Assembly: GCA_013152105.1 (NCBI GenBank)
Contig: JAADHA010000413.1
Coordinates: forward strand, 1-16,995
Source: Oligoflexia bacterium
Lineage (GTDB): Bacteria; Myxococcota_A; UBA796; UBA2385
Length of the DNA stretch: 16,995 bases
Reading direction: 5' to 3'
In this document: positions 1 to 7,662 of the stretch, piece after piece
Numbering within the stretch: the stretch's first letter is position 1
Layout of the letters: each line of letters begins with the position of its first letter
Translations under genes and position numbers: made by a program
Notes under the pieces: model-generated
What the model saw: only the letters and a program-made list of their open reading frames with translations
Database searches by the model: none
What the model was told of the DNA's origin: nothing

Positions 1-389
1 ACGACCAGGACCGACAGCTCGGTCGACAGGTCGTGGCCCAACTCCAGAGCCTGGCGCTGGGCCGTCTGCACGCTGATCACCAGGTCACCCAGCGGCCGGG
101 GCGGTCCGCTCAGCGGTCCCGAGGGCCGCGAAGCGTCTCCGGCCTCATTCTGGGGAAAAGACAGGACATCGGTGGGCCCGCTGGCGCCGCGCCACTGTGC
201 GTTCAAGGGCGCCATGATCGCGTCATCACACAAGACCAGCGACAGCTCGATATGGCACAGCCCAAGGGCGCCAAGCGCCCGCCGCGCGACCTGGATCAGG
301 CGCGGCTCCAGACCGGCCGGGACTTGACCCTGGACCAGCACGTCGACGACTGGATCGCCGCTGTCCATGGTCCCCGAGCTGGCGCTCAT
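1..389 (-). CDS. ybeY: endoribonuclease YbeY (rRNA maturation factor), 3' part cut by the window edge
   Basis: YbeY is a zinc-dependent endoribonuclease needed for 16S rRNA 3'-end maturation and 70S quality control. The 129 visible residues contain the family block WRG-x-x-GPTDVLSFPQ (the GPTDVLSFPQ part at residues 71-80) and the following LGDLVIS and TAQRQALELGH segments. The HGxLHLxGHDH zinc motif would lie beyond base 1 and is not visible. The ATG at 389 overlaps the stop of the upstream HD-protein gene as ATGA, which supports this start and suggests translational coupling; a second ATG seven codons later is possible. It is the last visible gene of a phoH-pgpH-ybeY operon, an order known from many bacteria. 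Identity is firm; the C-terminus cannot be assessed. Confidence 0.93.
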   Translation of the reverse strand, partial: MSASSGTMDSGDPVVDVLVQGQVPAGLEPRLIQVARRALGALGLCHIELSLVLCDDAIMAPLNAQWRGASGPTDVLSFPQNEAGDASRPSGPLSGPPRPLGDLVISVQTAQRQALELGHDLSTELSVLV

Positions 390-2791
390 GAGGGTTCGTC
401 CCGGGCTGGGGAGGCCGCCGTCGGCGCCGGCGCCGCATCGGGGTCGTGATCGAGCGGATTCTGGATCTCCAGCGTGATGATGGAGCCGGTGTCCACCACA
501 GGCTGCGGTGCCACATTCGCGGGGAGCCCGGGGTACTCGATCCGCTGGTGGTAGATGCCCAACAGGGTTTCGGTGAAGCTGTCGACGATCCGATACAGTT
601 GATGGACTGTCAGCGGACAGTGCTCCAATTGTCGGTCGGTCACGGCGTCGTTGACCAGCTTCTGGACCAAGGCGCGGATGCTGTCCGCGACTGGATTGTG
701 CAGGGTGCGACAAGCTGCCTCGCAGCGGTCGGCCAGCAGCATGATGCCGGCTTCTTTGGTGTCCGGAATCGGCCCGGGGTACCGAAACTCAGCGGCATCG
801 ATGTCTTCATCTGGCTGTGCCTGCTCAAGCGCCTTGGCGTAGAAGTACTTGATGAGGCTGGTGCCGTGGTGCATCGCGATGCCATCCACGACCGGCGCGG
901 GCAGCTTGTACTGCACAGCGACCGCTTGGCCGTCGACCACATGGGCCAGGATGGTCCGCGCCGACTGTTGGGGTCGCAAGCGGTCATGGGGGTTGGGGCC
1001 ACCGCGCTGGTTCTCAATGAAGAACTGGGGGTGCAGGGCCTTGCCGATGTCGTGAAAGTAGCAAGACACCCGAAGCAAGAGCGGGTTGGCGCCAACACGC
1101 GCAGCGGCCTGCTCGCAGAGCGAGCCCATGATCACGCTGTGATGGTAGGTCCCAGGCGCGCGCAGCATGAGCTGGCGAAGGAGGGGGTGGTTGAGGTTGG
1201 CCAGCTCGACCAGCTTGTAGTCGGTGAGGAAGCCGAAGAGTTCGAAGAGCGGCACCAGGATGAGGGCCATGCTGCCGCTGACCAGCCCACCACTGAAGGC
1301 AAAGCAGACATCCCAGAGCGGCTGACTGGCCGTGACGACGCTGGACGAGGCGTGGCCGAGGTGGACCTGGACCAGGTTGATGAGCAAAGCCGCGCCCGCG
1401 TTGACCAGGCCGGTCAGCAGGCCAGCCCGCAACAGCCCCACCCGTTCATTGGACTGCGCCGCCGCCGCGGCACCGACCAGCGCGGACAGCATGTAGAACA
1501 GGGCGAAGAGGACCTGTTGGTCCATCATCATTCCGCCGGCCAAGGCCATCGCCAGGGCGAACAGCAGGGCGGTCTCGCCATTCACCAGGATCCGCACAAC
1601 CATGGCGCCGCCAGCCACAGGCGCCATGTACCAGATGCTGCTGGGCGCCATCCCCATGCCCACAGCCACAGAGAGCGGTTCGCTGAGCTGCACCAGTCCC
1701 CGAGACAAGAGCAGGACGATCAGCCCGATCAGGGCCATGGCCTCGATGTCCCGATCCCGGCGAGAGAACCTGGCAATCTGTGCGCTTCCAAACACATAGA
1801 TCACGCTGTAGAGCAACGCGCAGAGCGCCACCAGGGACAACACCACGCCCAGCATGCCTGGACCGCTGCGGGTCGCCTGCAAGCCGCGGATGGTCTCGAC
1901 CTGCTGCTGGGTGAGGACGTCACCTTCGCGAACCAGGGACTTTCCTTGCTGAACGTAGACTTCTTGCCGCCCCTGGGCTTCCCGAGCGCTTCGACGCCGC
2001 TCTTCAGTGATGAGCTGATTGTACGAGAAATTGGGGCGTACGGCGGCACGAGCCAGGGCGACAGCGGCACGAGCCTGGGCCTGGTCCACTGACGAATCAG
2101 CGCTACGTTCCAGCGCATACAGGCTGATCGCCTGCCGCGCGCTCTCGGGCGTCCGCACCGTCGAGAAGTCGTTCAGCACGGCCTCGTCCTGGCTGTCGCG
2201 CAGGATCCGCACGACGCTGACCGGACGGTCCTGGGCCGGGAGCAAGCCGCGGTCCGCGATGATGTACCGCTGCTGCGCCACGCCGATGTACTCGGTCGCC
2301 AGGTCTTCGATTTGCTTGTCCCAGCGCGCGGCGATCAACCGGTCCACGTCCTCGGGCGCCAGAGACAGCTCCAGGGTCTTGAGGAATGCCTGCGCGATAC
2401 CCGACAATTCTTCCTGGTTGAGGTCCTCACGGCCCTCGGCCCGAGCGCCCATGAGCTGCTGACCGTAGCGCCGACGCGCGAGCTCGAAGGCATCAGAGAT
2501 CCGCCCCTGGAGCCGAGCGGCCAAGGTCGCGTCGAAGTCGTAGACCGGCGGCACCGCGGCCTCGGCACGCCGCTGCGCTTCCAGAGTGCTGGCCCAGTCG
2601 ACATACTTGAAGGCCGTGGTGGCCCGCACATCGCGGTCCGCGACCTCGCCCACCTGGAAGTCCCGGGTCGGGACATGGACATAGTCCACCACCAGCAAGG
2701 CCGTGCCGACCGCGAGCGCCATCATGGCCAGCGCCCGGCGAACCGCGGCGGTCGCCATGAGCTGGGAGAGGGCGCGAAGCCTAGTCCACAT
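386..2791 (-). CDS. pgpH: PgpH/YqfF-type 7TM HD-domain phosphohydrolase (probable c-di-AMP phosphodiesterase)
   Basis: An integral-membrane HD phosphohydrolase of 801 aa. Layout: a first membrane helix near residues 20-38; an extracytoplasmic 7TMR-HDED-type region containing VGEVADRDVRA; a multi-helix membrane block near 310-520; and a cytoplasmic HD domain with TYHHS, FHDIGK (H580-D581), FIENQ, NPHD and HHGT. These match the PgpH family, whose studied members hydrolyse cyclic di-AMP to pApA. Activity on c-di-AMP here is inferred from the family. I chose the ATG at 2791 because AAGAGG lies about 6 nt upstream and it overlaps the phoH stop by only 11 nt. A longer frame from 2860 would overlap phoH by 80 nt and has an Arg-rich, unconserved N-terminus. 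The gene ends in an ATGA overlap with ybeY. Confidence 0.93.
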   Translation of the reverse strand: MWTRLRALSQLMATAAVRRALAMMALAVGTALLVVDYVHVPTRDFQVGEVADRDVRATTAFKYVDWASTLEAQRRAEAAVPPVYDFDATLAARLQGRISDAFELARRRYGQQLMGARAEGREDLNQEELSGIAQAFLKTLELSLAPEDVDRLIAARWDKQIEDLATEYIGVAQQRYIIADRGLLPAQDRPVSVVRILRDSQDEAVLNDFSTVRTPESARQAISLYALERSADSSVDQAQARAAVALARAAVRPNFSYNQLITEERRRSAREAQGRQEVYVQQGKSLVREGDVLTQQQVETIRGLQATRSGPGMLGVVLSLVALCALLYSVIYVFGSAQIARFSRRDRDIEAMALIGLIVLLLSRGLVQLSEPLSVAVGMGMAPSSIWYMAPVAGGAMVVRILVNGETALLFALAMALAGGMMMDQQVLFALFYMLSALVGAAAAAQSNERVGLLRAGLLTGLVNAGAALLINLVQVHLGHASSSVVTASQPLWDVCFAFSGGLVSGSMALILVPLFELFGFLTDYKLVELANLNHPLLRQLMLRAPGTYHHSVIMGSLCEQAAARVGANPLLLRVSCYFHDIGKALHPQFFIENQRGGPNPHDRLRPQQSARTILAHVVDGQAVAVQYKLPAPVVDGIAMHHGTSLIKYFYAKALEQAQPDEDIDAAEFRYPGPIPDTKEAGIMLLADRCEAACRTLHNPVADSIRALVQKLVNDAVTDRQLEHCPLTVHQLYRIVDSFTETLLGIYHQRIEYPGLPANVAPQPVVDTGSIITLEIQNPLDHDPDAAPAPTAASPARDEPS

Positions 2792-3863
2792 CCGGTGCCT
2801 CTTGCGGCGAGTCGGGACCAGGCGAGCGCGCGAGCTGTCGGGCGCGCGCGCTGTCGGCATCTCGCCCTACCCGCGGCGCGTGGCGGTCGTAGGCGAGAAT
2901 GATTGAGGAAACCAGCGGATGTCGCACAACGTCGGCTTCGGTGAAGCGAACGGTGGCGATACCATCTACGTCGCTGAGGATTCGGACGGCCTGCTCCAGA
3001 CCGCTGCACTGGCGCCCATCCAAGTCCACCTGAGACGGGTCGCCGGTGACCACGACCTGGGAGTTCATGCCGGTACGGGTGAGCAACATCTTCATCTGCT
3101 CGGGCGTCGTGTTCTGCGCTTCATCCAGGATCACGAAGGCATCTGAGAGGGTCCGCCCCCGCATGAAGGCCAGCGGCGCGACCTCGATGACTTCCTTGTG
3201 CATCAGGCGCTGGGAGCGCTCGGCGCCCAGAAGGTCGTGCAGGGCGTCATAGAGGGGACGCAGGTAGGGGTTGATCTTCTCGGCCATATCGCCAGGCAGG
3301 AAACCCAGCTTCTCTCCGGCCTCTACCGCGGGTCGACACAGGATGATCCGGCGGACATCCTGGCGGAAGAGGGCCGCAAGCGCCATCGCCATCGCCAGAT
3401 AGGTCTTGCCCGTGCCCGCCGGCCCAAGGCCAAAGACCAGGTCGTGGTCTCGAATGGCCTGGATGTAGGCCCGCTGGCGCACCGAGCGAGGGTGGACATC
3501 CTTGCGACCCGCGCCAATCTTGACGACGTCGCGGAACAAATCGACCAGGCGCACCCCTTCGTTGCCGCGCAGCACTCGACAAGCCTGATCCACATCGACG
3601 CCACTGAGCGGAAAACCCGCCCGCGCCACGTCGTAGAGCTGGGCCAGCGCGTCGGCCGCCTGCCGCACAAGCGCGGCGTGCCCAAAGAGCGTGAGCACCT
3701 GGCCCCGCTGAGAGATCTGAACGCTGTAGGCGCGGCCCAGGATCTTGAGGTTTCGCCCAAGCTCGCCCGCCAGCTCTCGGAGGGCGCTTGCGTCGTCCAG
3801 GTCCAAGCTGATGCGGCCCATCCCGGCCGGGTCGTCAACCAGCGTCAGCTCCGACCGGACCAC
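2781..3863 (-). CDS. phoH: PhoH-like ATPase (PhoH/YbeZ)
   Basis: A P-loop ATPase of the PhoH/YbeZ family, which is linked to RNA metabolism and commonly encoded with YbeY. Walker A is GPAGTGKT (K153) and Walker B is VILDEAQN (D247-E248). Other family blocks are ILCRPAVEAGEKLGFLPGD, NPYLRPLYDAL and VVTGDPSQVDL. Residues 1-100 form the usual PhoH N-terminal region. The start is uncertain. The frame is open up to a TTG at 3995, but homology begins just before ELTLVDD, so I use the GTG at 3863 (360 aa, a usual length). An ATC at 3902 with GAGG 6 nt upstream is a curious alternative. It is the first gene of the phoH-pgpH-ybeY operon and is divergent from ald across 273 bp. Confidence 0.92.
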   Translation of the reverse strand: MVRSELTLVDDPAGMGRISLDLDDASALRELAGELGRNLKILGRAYSVQISQRGQVLTLFGHAALVRQAADALAQLYDVARAGFPLSGVDVDQACRVLRGNEGVRLVDLFRDVVKIGAGRKDVHPRSVRQRAYIQAIRDHDLVFGLGPAGTGKTYLAMAMALAALFRQDVRRIILCRPAVEAGEKLGFLPGDMAEKINPYLRPLYDALHDLLGAERSQRLMHKEVIEVAPLAFMRGRTLSDAFVILDEAQNTTPEQMKMLLTRTGMNSQVVVTGDPSQVDLDGRQCSGLEQAVRILSDVDGIATVRFTEADVVRHPLVSSIILAYDRHAPRVGRDADSARARQLARSPGPDSPQEAPDVD

Positions 3864-4136
3864 TCCGGGCGTACCTGGTGCTGACTTGGGCGACTGCTCG
3901 ATGAAACACCTCGGTAGATGCTCGCCGCGAATGCCTGCTGCGAGGGCTTGCTGTGGAGGCAACCGAGCCAGCCTATCACGACCCGGCCACAACAAGCCCG
4001 AGCGGGCGCACGACCACCGATCAGGCCGCTATTGCCGGGTTGTCAGCCTGCCGAATTCATCGTGCGAGGGCGCTGGCCAGGCTAAGCTCCGCGACCTCGC
4101 CCATCGCCCCCACAACACGCAACGCAGGAGCCCGTC
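3864..4136. other. divergent phoH / ald intergenic region
   Basis: This 273-bp gap, or about 140 bp if phoH starts at the upstream TTG, must hold the promoters of both divergent transcripts. On the plus strand the ribosome-binding site AGGAG (4126-4130) sits 6 nt before the ald GTG. I could not find a convincing -35/-10 pair on either strand: TTGCCG at 4032 with ATTCAT 17 nt later is weak. No clear operator palindrome was seen. Confidence 0.5.
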
Positions 4137-5234
4137 GTGATCATTGGTATTCCCAAGGAGATCAAGCCACAAGAGAACCGTGTGGGCTGCATCCCCAGCA
4201 ATGTGCGCCAGCTTGTGGAGCACGGCCACCAGGTCATCGTGCAGCGCAACGCGGGCGTCGGCTCTGGCATTCCCGACGCCCAGTACGTTGACGCGGGCGC
4301 CACCATTGTCGCCACAGCCGAAGAACTCTGGGGCACGGCAGATCTGATCTGGAAGGTCAAAGAACCCATCGCCATCGAATACCCGCTGATCCGCAAGGAC
4401 CAGATCCTGTACACCTATCTCCACCTCGCCCCCGACTTGCGGCAGACCGAAGCCCTGTTGGCCAGCGGTTGCATCGCTGTCGCCTACGAGACGGTGGAAG
4501 TCGATGGTCGCCTGCCGCTGCTCATGCCGATGAGCGAGGTCGCGGGTCGGCTCGCCGTGCAAGCCGGCGCTCGCTGCCTGGAGACGCCGATGGGTGGCGG
4601 GGGCGTGCTGCTGGGCGGCGTGCCAGGGGTCCCCAGCGGCAAGGTGATGATCATTGGTGGTGGAATCGTCGGCAAGAACGCCTGCGCGATGGCCGTCGGT
4701 CTCGGCGCCGATGTCACCATGCTGGACATCAATGTGGACACGCTGCGCTGGTACGACGACAACTACCATGGTCGGGTGAAGACGCTGTACAGCAGCCAGC
4801 ACAACGTCGAAGCCAGCCTGGCGCAAGCCGACCTGCTCGTCGGCGCCGTACTGGTGGCGGGCGCCAAGGCTCCCCACCTGGTTCGGCGCAAGCACCTGTC
4901 CCTGATGAAGGCTGGGGCCGCGATCGTCGACGTCGCGGTCGACCAGGGCGGCTGCGTCGAGACCACGCACGCAACGACACACGCAGACCCCACCTACATC
5001 ATCGACAAGGTCGTGCACTACGGCGTGGCCAATATGCCCGGCGCCGTGGCCCGCACCAGCACCTTTGCCCTGAACAACGCCACCCTGCGCTACGGCCTGA
5101 TGCTGGCCGACCTGGGCTGGAAGGACGCTGTGGCCCAGGACGCCGGTCTACGAAAGGGCCTCAATGTGTGCCAAGGCGACGTGACCTATCGCGCCGTGGC
5201 CGATGCCCACGGCCTGCCCTGCCGCATGATCTGA
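4137..5234 (+). CDS. ald: alanine dehydrogenase
   Basis: NAD-dependent L-alanine dehydrogenase, which interconverts alanine and pyruvate plus ammonia in the cytoplasm. At 365 aa it has the standard family length. The N-terminus is MIIGIPKEIKPQENRV. The pyruvate-binding and catalytic residues are K75 (in KVKEP) and H96 (in YTYLHLAPD), the conserved Asp is D269 (in DVAVDQGG), and the Rossmann glycines are GGGIVGKNA at 174-182. The YETVE and LMPMSEVAGR blocks are also present. The start is GTG with AGGAG 6 nt upstream. The gene stands alone: it is divergent from phoH and 80 bp ahead of the sigma gene, and no Lrp/AldR-type regulator is adjacent. No anomalies were seen. Confidence 0.97.
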   Translation: MIIGIPKEIKPQENRVGCIPSNVRQLVEHGHQVIVQRNAGVGSGIPDAQYVDAGATIVATAEELWGTADLIWKVKEPIAIEYPLIRKDQILYTYLHLAPDLRQTEALLASGCIAVAYETVEVDGRLPLLMPMSEVAGRLAVQAGARCLETPMGGGGVLLGGVPGVPSGKVMIIGGGIVGKNACAMAVGLGADVTMLDINVDTLRWYDDNYHGRVKTLYSSQHNVEASLAQADLLVGAVLVAGAKAPHLVRRKHLSLMKAGAAIVDVAVDQGGCVETTHATTHADPTYIIDKVVHYGVANMPGAVARTSTFALNNATLRYGLMLADLGWKDAVAQDAGLRKGLNVCQGDVTYRAVADAHGLPCRMI

Positions 5235-5258
5235 GCCCGACTCAAGCGGGGCCAGGGC

Positions 5259-5318
5259 ATGATGGAGCGCGTCGGTGATCCACTCGTCGGCACGCGTCCA
5301 CTCTACCAGGCAAGATGA
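5259..5318 (+). other. possible 19-codon upstream ORF ending in ATGA overlap with the sigma gene
   Basis: A short frame opens with ATGATG at 5259 and closes with TGA at 5316-5318, overlapping the sigma-factor ATG (5315) as ATGA. AGGG lies close before the paired ATGs, but the spacing is too short for the first ATG and only 4 nt for the second. It could be a leader peptide coupling translation into the sigma gene, or simply chance in an 80-bp gap. Confidence 0.2.
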
Positions 5319-5938
5319 TGCCAGCCCCCGATCAGATCCTGACCCCGACCACCACCGCGGCTGCGATCGCGGGTGATCGGTCCGCGCTGAGGGAAGTGCT
5401 GGCCCACCTGCTGGACTGGCTGCCCGCCTCGGCTCGGCGGCTCTACGGCAGAAGCCTGGACCCAGAAGAACTGTGCCAGGACACCTTCGTGGTGGTCGTG
5501 CGCCGCATCGACAGCCTGGGAGACCCGGCCAAGCTGGATTCCTGGGTGATGGGCATTCTTCGCCGCGTGGCGGCCGACCACCTCAAGAAACGACGTCGAC
5601 GCCCTCGGGTTCCCGTCGAGGACATCGAGCTCGTCTCAGCCCTGGCCCCGGACATCCCCATGCCCGGCACCATTCGCCACAGCCCCGAGACCAACGCCTG
5701 GCGGCGCCAGGCCGTGTGCCTGGGCGAACAGATCCTGTCGACCCTGGACACCGACGCGCGCGAAGTCTTCGTCCTCCACCTCGAGGGCTGGTCCCAGACT
5801 GAGATCGCCCGCATGACCGGCGCGCCTCGCGGCACTGTTGCCGGCCGCATGCGGCGGGCAAACCGACATATTCGCGAAGCCAGTCTGCGCTACGGCCTGC
5901 GCAAGGGCGCGTCCATCGACAAGGGGGGGGCTCCGTGA
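5315..5938 (+). CDS. ECF-type RNA polymerase sigma factor
   Basis: A sigma-70 family factor of the extracytoplasmic-function type, 207 aa, with only regions 2 and 4. Region 2 (about 20-90) contains DPEELCQDTF (D49-F58) and LDSWVMGILRRVAADHLKKR. Region 4 (about 138-190) has the helix-turn-helix LEGWSQTEIARMTGAPRGTV. The acidic DPEEL stretch is kept; some kinase-activated ECF factors lack it, so activation through release from an anti-sigma factor fits better than phospho-activation (inference). The start is ATG with AGG 4 nt upstream. The last codons run through eight Gs, and the stop overlaps the FecR-like gene as GTGA, the typical sigma/anti-sigma arrangement. The exact ECF group and target promoters cannot be told from this window. 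Confidence 0.9.
   Translation: MMPAPDQILTPTTTAAAIAGDRSALREVLAHLLDWLPASARRLYGRSLDPEELCQDTFVVVVRRIDSLGDPAKLDSWVMGILRRVAADHLKKRRRRPRVPVEDIELVSALAPDIPMPGTIRHSPETNAWRRQAVCLGEQILSTLDTDAREVFVLHLEGWSQTEIARMTGAPRGTVAGRMRRANRHIREASLRYGLRKGASIDKGGAP
5923..5930 (+). repeat. G8 homopolymer at the sigma / FecR junction
   Basis: Eight consecutive Gs span the AAG-GGG-GGG-G end of the sigma gene and lie 4 nt before the GTG of the FecR-like gene. In the -1 frame the tract leads without a stop into GGC-TCC-GTG, the FecR frame. It may also act as a poor Shine-Dalgarno element for the GTG start. As a homopolymer it is also a site where sequencing or replication slippage is expected. Confidence 0.9.
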
Positions 5939-7602
5939 CTTCCCGTCCCCCCGAGTCGCCGCAGAACCCGGATTCCGTGATGGATGCGTGGCTGGATGAA
6001 GCGTCCCACCCCGACCACAAGCTGACGGTGCTTCCGCAGCAAGCTCAAGTGCGGCGCGCCCGTACCACCGAGAACCGGGTGGCCAGGGTGCCTGCCTCGA
6101 TCCAGGACTGGTTCGATGCGGCCGGAGACGACCCGGGCATGGACGAGCGACTGCGCAGGTGGCTGGACCGCCTGGTACCCGACATCGCACCCGCAACCCC
6201 GGCCGATGATCCACCCATGGCACGCCAGCGGGCCAGCGAGGAACGCCTGGCCGAGCAGCCGCTCTTGGTCCAGGAATGGTTCGACGCCGTCGCTGAATCT
6301 CCTCGACAGGACGCCGCCCTGCGCGGCTTCGTGGATGGCCTGGCCCCGTCGCAGTCTCGCCCACCCCAGGCACTCTCACACCCAGCCTCGACCACCCAGG
6401 CGGCGCGACGCTGGCAGACCTGGGCGTGGGTGGCGGGCACCGCGCTGGCCGCCGGTGGCCTGCTCGCCCTGACCCTCCATGGATTCATGCCGCGGGGCAC
6501 TGCGGATTCCCAGGCGCCATCCGAGACCACGCAGCTCGCCCGCGCACAGAGCCAGCGCTCGCCCGCGCTGTCCACATACAAGCCCGCAGCGATGGGCGCC
6601 CATCCCGACCAGAAGGACGCGGATCGGCCCGGCACCGGACGGCCGGACAAGGCAACTGGCCGCCTGGACACCGAACCCGCATCAGATCCCGCCACCCTTG
6701 CCCAGGGCGCCGAATCGGGCGCTGACATCGGTTCCTTCGCTCCGCAACAGCCAGCCCATTCTGCTCCTGCCGCGCTGACTGTGCTGGCCAAGGCGTCCCC
6801 AGGGACCGCGGATCAGACCGCCGCAAAGCAGGCCCCCGCCGATGAAACTCTGGACCTGGAAACCCAGCCCTCACCGCCCCCGGTCGTGGTCGCGCTGCGC
6901 AGCTCTGGCGAACTGGATGCGACCCACAGCCCCTGGCAGGGCGCCGTGGTCTCCGGCCTGGATCTTCGTCTGGACGCCGGCTTTGGCGAGTTGTCAGGGA
7001 CGCACTCTTCGCCGCTGCTGACCCTGTCCAACGACGCTGAGCTCAGCGTAGACCTCGACCGGGTCCACACCGACGGCGACTTCGCCAACTTCACCATCCA
7101 GACTGTCTCCGCGACGATCCGAGTGGTCGGCACTCAGTACACGGTGAGCACGCAGGGCGGGCGCACCCGGATCCGCACCACCAAGGGTGTGGTCCAGGTC
7201 GAATGCACCGATGGCCATCGCAAGCTGGTGTCGGCCGGTCAGCAAGCGACGTGCAGCCCCACCCCAGACCCTCGCTTGCTCCTCCATATGCAGGCCCTGG
7301 ACCGCCCGCCGGTACCAGGCCAACCCGGCCTGACGCCGATCGAGCAGTACGCGCACCTGCAGCGTCTGCGCAACACGACCTCGCCCCAAGCCTTCATCGC
7401 GACCGCCGACATCATCCTGGCACGGGCGCTAGCGGACGAGGGCCTCCGATCCGTTGTCTCCTCGGTGCGTCTGGACGCCATGTGCGCCCTTGGCTGGGAC
7501 GGACCCGCTCGCCAGTCAGCCCAGGCCTGGTTGGATGCCGGAGGCCAGATCGACCAGACCCACGTCGAAGCGATCGCCGCCGGGGGCTGTATCGACCGCT
7601 GA
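5935..7602 (+). CDS. FecR-domain single-pass membrane protein, probable anti-sigma factor / sigma regulator
   Basis: A 555-aa protein. Residues 1-159 are predicted cytoplasmic, one membrane helix spans about 163-184 (after RRW, positive-inside), then comes a Pro/Ala/Thr-rich linker and a FecR-type beta domain at about 325-441, including VSATIRVVGTQYTV and TTKGVVQVECTDG. The C-terminal 110 residues are of unknown type. FecR proteins relay periplasmic signals to a partner ECF sigma factor. Here the sigma gene lies directly upstream with a GTGA overlap, supporting the pairing. The N-terminal region is not an obvious zinc-binding anti-sigma domain; it carries a repeated motif (DAWLDEASHPD 17-27, QDWFDAAGDDP 57-67, QEWFDAVAESP 113-123) that may contact the sigma factor. 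The GTG start follows a G8 tract. Confidence 0.8.
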   Translation: MTSRPPESPQNPDSVMDAWLDEASHPDHKLTVLPQQAQVRRARTTENRVARVPASIQDWFDAAGDDPGMDERLRRWLDRLVPDIAPATPADDPPMARQRASEERLAEQPLLVQEWFDAVAESPRQDAALRGFVDGLAPSQSRPPQALSHPASTTQAARRWQTWAWVAGTALAAGGLLALTLHGFMPRGTADSQAPSETTQLARAQSQRSPALSTYKPAAMGAHPDQKDADRPGTGRPDKATGRLDTEPASDPATLAQGAESGADIGSFAPQQPAHSAPAALTVLAKASPGTADQTAAKQAPADETLDLETQPSPPPVVVALRSSGELDATHSPWQGAVVSGLDLRLDAGFGELSGTHSSPLLTLSNDAELSVDLDRVHTDGDFANFTIQTVSATIRVVGTQYTVSTQGGRTRIRTTKGVVQVECTDGHRKLVSAGQQATCSPTPDPRLLLHMQALDRPPVPGQPGLTPIEQYAHLQRLRNTTSPQAFIATADIILARALADEGLRSVVSSVRLDAMCALGWDGPARQSAQAWLDAGGQIDQTHVEAIAAGGCIDR

Positions 7603-7662
7603 CCGCCCTGGAGCCGCCCCAGAGCCGCACGACGTGATATCGACGTGGTTCCCGAGGCTCTG

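Noticed and set aside
446..2092. Long plus-strand open frame (548 codons) antisense to the HD-protein gene
   Set aside because: The translation is Gln/His/Arg/Gly-rich with no recognisable motif, while the opposite strand encodes a clear PgpH-family protein. High GC opens antisense frames.
3900..3912. ATC codon with GAGG 6 nt upstream as a phoH start
   Set aside because: The spacing is ideal but ATC starts are very rare, and family homology begins closer to the GTG at 3863. Noted only as an alternative.
5235..5252. Possible terminator hairpin after ald (GCCCG...CGGGGC)
   Set aside because: The stem is only about four paired bases and no T-tract follows.
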